Source: Mactromeris polynyma (lineage: Eukaryota; Mollusca; Bivalvia; Venerida; Mactridae). Taken from it: a stretch of DNA of 64,000 bases. Shown piece after piece: positions 56,401-62,400 of this stretch; the stretch's first letter is position 1, and the number at the start of each line of letters is the position of its first letter. A program made the translations under genes and the position numbers. Location of the stretch: NCBI GenBank assembly GCA_032209605.1, contig JASFXZ010000015.1:1240001-1304000 (forward strand). Reading direction: 5' to 3'. The notes beneath the pieces are model-generated. The model was not told the DNA's origin. It worked only from the letters and a program-made list of their open reading frames with translations, and ran no database searches.

Positions 56401-59400
56401 AAATCAAAAACACATAAACAATATCTAAAATTGCCAAACAATTATTTAAGAGTTGTATATTAATTTACATAAATGACTTTTATCTAGACCATTTATCTAT
56501 AACACAATCTATTCTTTTTTGCTCAAATCACTTCAAAGTGAAATGGTGCAAATAATTATTGACTCTAGACAATAACTGAGCAAAGAAAGGTGGGTAACTC
56601 AATACATCCTATTGTCAACCCAGTTTAATTACCACCCATAAATAGCAATTAAAACTTCGTTAAGAATATAATGCCAATTACAAACTTTTATTGGAACAAA
56701 GAGGAACATGCTATTGAAGACATAATTGATATGCACTTTATGTCTGGAGTACAATCTGATTAACTGAGTCATGTGAAAGACAGCATAGAAATATAAAACA
56801 ATGACAAAATCATCCAACAGATAAAATTTGAAAATATGAAGAGAAATGAAGTGGTCAAATAAGCAAAGCCAAGTCAATCAGAGCAGAGCTGAGCCAATCA
56901 AAGCAGCGCTGAGCCAATCAGAGCAGAGCTGAGCCAATCAGAGCAGAGCTGAGCCAATCAGAGCCGAGCCGATCCAATCAGAGCAGAGCTGAGCCAATCA
57001 GAGCAGAGCTGAGCCAATCAGAGCAGAGCTGAGCCAATCAGAGCCGAGCCGATCCAATCAGAGCAGAGCTGAGCCAATCAGAGCAGAGCTGAGCCAATCA
57101 GAGCCGAGCCGATCCAATCAGAGCCGAGCCGATCCAATCAGAGCAGAGCTGAGCCAATCGGAGCAGAGCTGAGCCAATCAGAGCAGAGCTGAGCCAATCA
57201 GAGCCGAGCTGAGCCAATCAGAGCAGAGCTGAGCCAATCAGAGCCGAGCTGAGCCAATCAGAGCCGAGCCGATCCAATCAGAGCAGAGCTGAGCCAATCA
57301 GAGCCGAGCCGATTCCAATCAGAGCAGAGCTGAGCCAATCAGAGCCAAGATAAGCCGCTGAGAGCCGGGCAGCCCAGCAGAGCCGAACCAATATTTTATT
57401 TCAAATACCAACGCATACAATTATGCATCATCTTGTTACAAAAATACGAAGAAATTACGAAGGGATATATAGTTACAACAAATGCTCTAATCTAAAAGCT
57501 CAGCAAGACAGTACAAAGGTAATTTAAGTAGATATCATTCCATTCTTACCACATACTTCAAATTTTTCAAATGATACATAATCTCAAATTGCAAATAAGA
57601 ACATCAACTAAATAAGCCATAACAAAGCAAAATGCATATGATTTGGGCAAGCAGATATCCAATTTGATAAAATTGTTACAGCCCACACTTTTGCATTGTG
57701 ATGATAAAAAAATTGTTGCTGCAAGTATTGTAATTGCAATTTTGCGACTTTATTTTTCGCAAGTCAATCAATTATTTCGGGGTGTAAAAAGCACCAGTTT
57801 CATCATGTATTTTGCCAACTGCAAGGCACACTTCTAAATCTTTAAAGGACATAACCGATTCTGTCAATGAATCGCATCAGTAAGGGTTATTTAATTATGC
57901 CAATTAATCAATTGGTAAATCAGACCGATTTTACCCATCGCTAGTAACGACAAAGTTTAATTACTATAGTTATCAAATTTATCACTGCCGCATATAATTA
58001 TACACTATGAGTGTACTGATGCAGTGACTAATTAAACATACAAAACTCATCTATAAAACAATGTAACGAGAAATAAAATATGATAGAAATGCCAACCTGT
58101 TCGAACACGTTGAGTTTAACTCCCAGTTTCAGTCCAAACTCATCTGTGTACACAATATCCATAGTCATAATTACACAATTATCTCGTTAAAATTAAAGTT
58201 TTATCCACACTGTGCAATACTTTTTACTTCACAATTATGTTGATTTATACTTGGTTCTTGTCGGTTCTGTGCAAAGAACTTCTATTCTCTACCACATAGT
58301 CTTTGCATGTGTACACTTTCGTCTCTTTTCCACAATTAATATTCCTTTGGGTTCATTATCATTAGCTTTTCTCTCTTTATTACACTTTTTGCCTATTTTT
58401 TCAAAACTAAAAATGAAATATCTATAAAACAAAGAGGTAATATAAATTCCTGAATATGCCCTTAAAAATCCAAAGAAATTGCTTGGTTTGCAATTATTTA
58501 TCATTTAATTATTACCAAAGTATGCAATGGTTTAAAATTCTGCAAGGTGAAAAAAAGGCTCACTTCTCATACCAAGTAATTTTTTGGATTTTTTTCAGCG
58601 TTTTTATTTCGAAAGGTCTTTATAAGACTGAATTACTGTTTAAAAATATCCTACAAGTCCAGAAACACATACAATCTTTTGTATGGTCTGAAATTAATTA
58701 CACATTTAGCAACACAGGAAATGGTAAAATAATATGATACAGTTATAATTACACATGAAAGTAAAAATGTTAATTTCAGAATATTTCAGCCTTAATATGC
58801 AATATCTATTGTTATATGATATAAGAGATTTGGTATTTTTTTAATCACTTCCTTTGCATTAAATTAAACAATTTGAAAAAGACACACTTTCTATAACAAT
58901 ACAACTTACTCAGCAGAAAATTTATAAAAAAATATATATCACTAAAAATTTGTAAGATAAATTATACTATTTCATATAAATCCCTAAAATATGTAAAAAC
59001 TCAAAATTAATGTTTCCAAGATATTTCAAGAATTTTCACTAAATAACACATTTTCATAAAAATTTATCCTTCAAAGTAATATTCACACACACGCACACAT
59101 GCATATGCAAGAAATTTTCAAGTTCAGATCTGTCTGAAAACTTTCCCACATATTTAATGTTTCACTGGAATGCTACGGAAGTCGAAATCCTCATAAAATT
59201 TGCATGACAAATTCCACAATTACAAATGCAATGGTCCAGCTAAATTTCTTATTAATTATTAAACTTCTCCATGCTTATACGACCTTATACGGTACATAGC
59301 TCGCACCAGTCAGTTAGTTTACTACCGTATTTATCCCAAACGTAAACACTATATTTACAGTATAAACTTTCATTTTATTCATTTTTCTCTGTGCATTTTA

Positions 59401-62400
59401 ACTTCTTATCGTTTCAACAACTGATAGAACATAAAAAAACAATCAAACATTTAATTTGGGAAATGACTTAAAAATCCAGTTATTAAAATTTACTTTAATA
59501 TTTTGGAAATATTTAAAAAAAAATACAAATATTAAATTTTACATTATTCAGGAAATATTTTTTATCCACAAATTCTGTTTTAAAAAATATTTAGATCATC
59601 AAAACATTACATTATATTATATGAGTATAGAAAAATCATTTTAAATGAATTGTGAATTTCTCGACAATGGCATCAAAGCACTGAGACAATTTTGTTTTTC
59701 AGTTATCAAATTTTGTCTGTCATTGTCTTTAATTAAGACAATGGTGGACCCCTATAACTGGCCCTTTTAGGGGCTTACACAGAATAAAATAGAATAAAAG
59801 ACCCCGACAAAAAACACTGAACGAGTTAAATACAGTAAAACCCCAATAATAAGGCCACCTTTCGGACTCTTGAAAACTGGTCTTGCTATTGAGGTGGTCT
59901 TAATATTGAGGCAAAACGGTGAAAATGGACTTGTTGTGGTCTCAATTTTGAGGTGGTCATTAGGTGAGGTTTTACTTTCTTTCTTAGCAAAAAGGTCAGA
60001 TATTACTAGCTTGTACAGCGATCTCTCATGAGAGATTACAGACAATATCATCAGATGGCATCAATGACACCAAAGTTCTCCAAGAAAGCTAAACCAATCT
60101 ACAGAAGACATTCTTTCGAGAAGCTAATAGTTATCTATAAAATTACCCACTCTAAAGACCAGACATATTACAGTAAGAACAGAATAAAATGGCATACAAA
60201 TATGGAAATTTCGGAAAAATTATTTCGGCTAAGATGGGATGGGAGAGAACTTGGGTATACATTTCAATCTAAGTCATTCATATAATGTATCAATCATTCT
60301 GTAGTCCATAATTGCTTTTTCTCTTCTCCTCAGAGTAACAAAACTGGAACAAAATCGCAGGATTTTTTGTGAGACTGAACCACGTAAGGCCAAAAGAACG
60401 TTTTCATCTATTTTCTGACACCAAACTGAACGTAATATTTTACCCCTTTCTACAAGATTTTTATAAGAGAGAATAAGTTACTACTGGGAACGCCACATAC
60501 ATAAGACAATACCTCTCCACACAGACCTCCAAGAAAACAGCAGTACATAAAACATAAGGCATATGAGGGGGGCAAGGGTAACTACGCAAGGGAACAGGGG
60601 CACAAGGGAATGGCCAGGCCGATCTGTGTCTGAAGTGTATAGCAAAACATTACAACATACCCAAACGAAAATAAGCCCTGAAATTTCATCGAACATTTGC
60701 CAATTAAATTCACATCTTCGATCTTTATGCACTTTTACGTATTATTGTACTTCAAAAATAATCATACACTAGGATGAAACTTTCGGATACTTTTTTTTAA
60801 AGAAAAAAATATTGGGTGGGGTACATTTATAAGAATAATATAAATTGCGTTCACTATGCATACCCCGAGTATGATGCGTTCTTAAGTTAGCATGTAAGTG
60901 TGTTGTGTTTTACAATTTTTTGACAGAAATATGGTAGAAAGATAATTAAAAGTAAAATTTTAATCGCTTGACCACAAACATCAAAGAAATGGTGAAAGTT
61001 AATGTTCGTTTATCACAATTGACAGGATGACCTACAAATTTACCAATAATTTTACCAATTAGTCGACAATTAGTGCCCCCTAGGTATTCGAGTAATGGCC
61101 ACACATTAAAGCCATACATCAATACATCAAATTTACTTCGCTACATGATTAACTTATTCATGAGCAAGATTACCATCAAAGAGAAATATTTGATGACAGC
61201 AAAACTGAGAAATTTCATAACAATCAGATATATTCTGATGCTACTATAAGCCAGTGTCGTGAACTCAACTGTGCTGAGTTTCCAATTAATTGTATCCTGT
61301 AGTTAAAAACCGAAAAAAACTCAATAATAATACCACCATTGGGACTCTTAAAAACTGGTCTTCTTATTGAGGTGGTCTAAATATCGAAGTTGAATAAAGA
61401 GCAAAACTGTGAAAATGGACTTGAAAATTGTGTTTTTAATATTGAGGTGGACTTAATATTGAGGTGGTCTTTGAGTGTGATTTCAAAGTGCACCACTTGG
61501 GTGATAAAAGTTTTGGCCACTATTGAGAGGGAATTGCTCCAAAGAGGTGAAAGTAGTTGTTAACTCAGGCCACGTTTAAACAAGAGCGCCGACTATCGCA
61601 CGATAATGTCACTGGAGTGTGAACAAAAATCAATCGAGCGATATGGCTGGCATTCAAACTTGTCAGAGATATTATGCCCATACACATCCCAGAAGACTTC
61701 TCGTAAATAATTATTCAACTATTTTGCTCTTCATCAAGATTAAAAATTCATCACATGGGCCACCGACATGCGCAGAGAGGGTTATGATAAATGAGCTAAA
61801 AATAGCATGGGACTTTCCAGAAGTTATGTACTGTCAACAGGCGGCGATTTTCGCCAGCCGTGGTGTTGAAAAGGAATTCGTACGGCGGGATATACCGCCC
61901 GTAGCACGCAAAGAATTAAGAGCAAAGTATTTATACCAATGGGTAGGGACAGCGCACAAACATTTTTATTAATGTTGGCCTCAGACAGTATATGTATAGA
62001 AACGACAAAACATAAATAATGTGCCAAGACAGAAATAGATGACAAAATGACAGGTTGTGTGTCATACGCATGTACATCAGCTTATTTTCTCACATGAAGC
62101 TATAAACATAAATATGTCATATCTTAATTGTCATGTTTATACGCTTGTTGGCTTGTTGCTCGTTTTCCCACAATGGAGAATTGCATCATTTCCATGGTAA
62201 GGAATAATTGACAGAGTCAAGCCTGATTTTCATCCAGTACACATAAACATTTTGTACATTTACCAAAAAAAGATTTTTACAACGAAACTGACAAATTCAC
62301 TTATCTTAAAAGTCAGCATTCTTTCTCAGAAGGTCACAAATGATCAAGGTCATTAAAAAGGTCAAGGTCATTAAAAAGGTCAAAGTGATAGCTGAACCAT

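Noticed and set aside
60028..60285. 85-codon plus-strand frame
   Set aside because: No domain and no splice or promoter context.
61619..61972. 117-codon plus-strand frame
   Set aside because: No recognisable domain, flanking repeats, and no splice context; the GC-richer part near 61.84-61.92 kb could be a repeat or a non-coding first exon, but I cannot support it.
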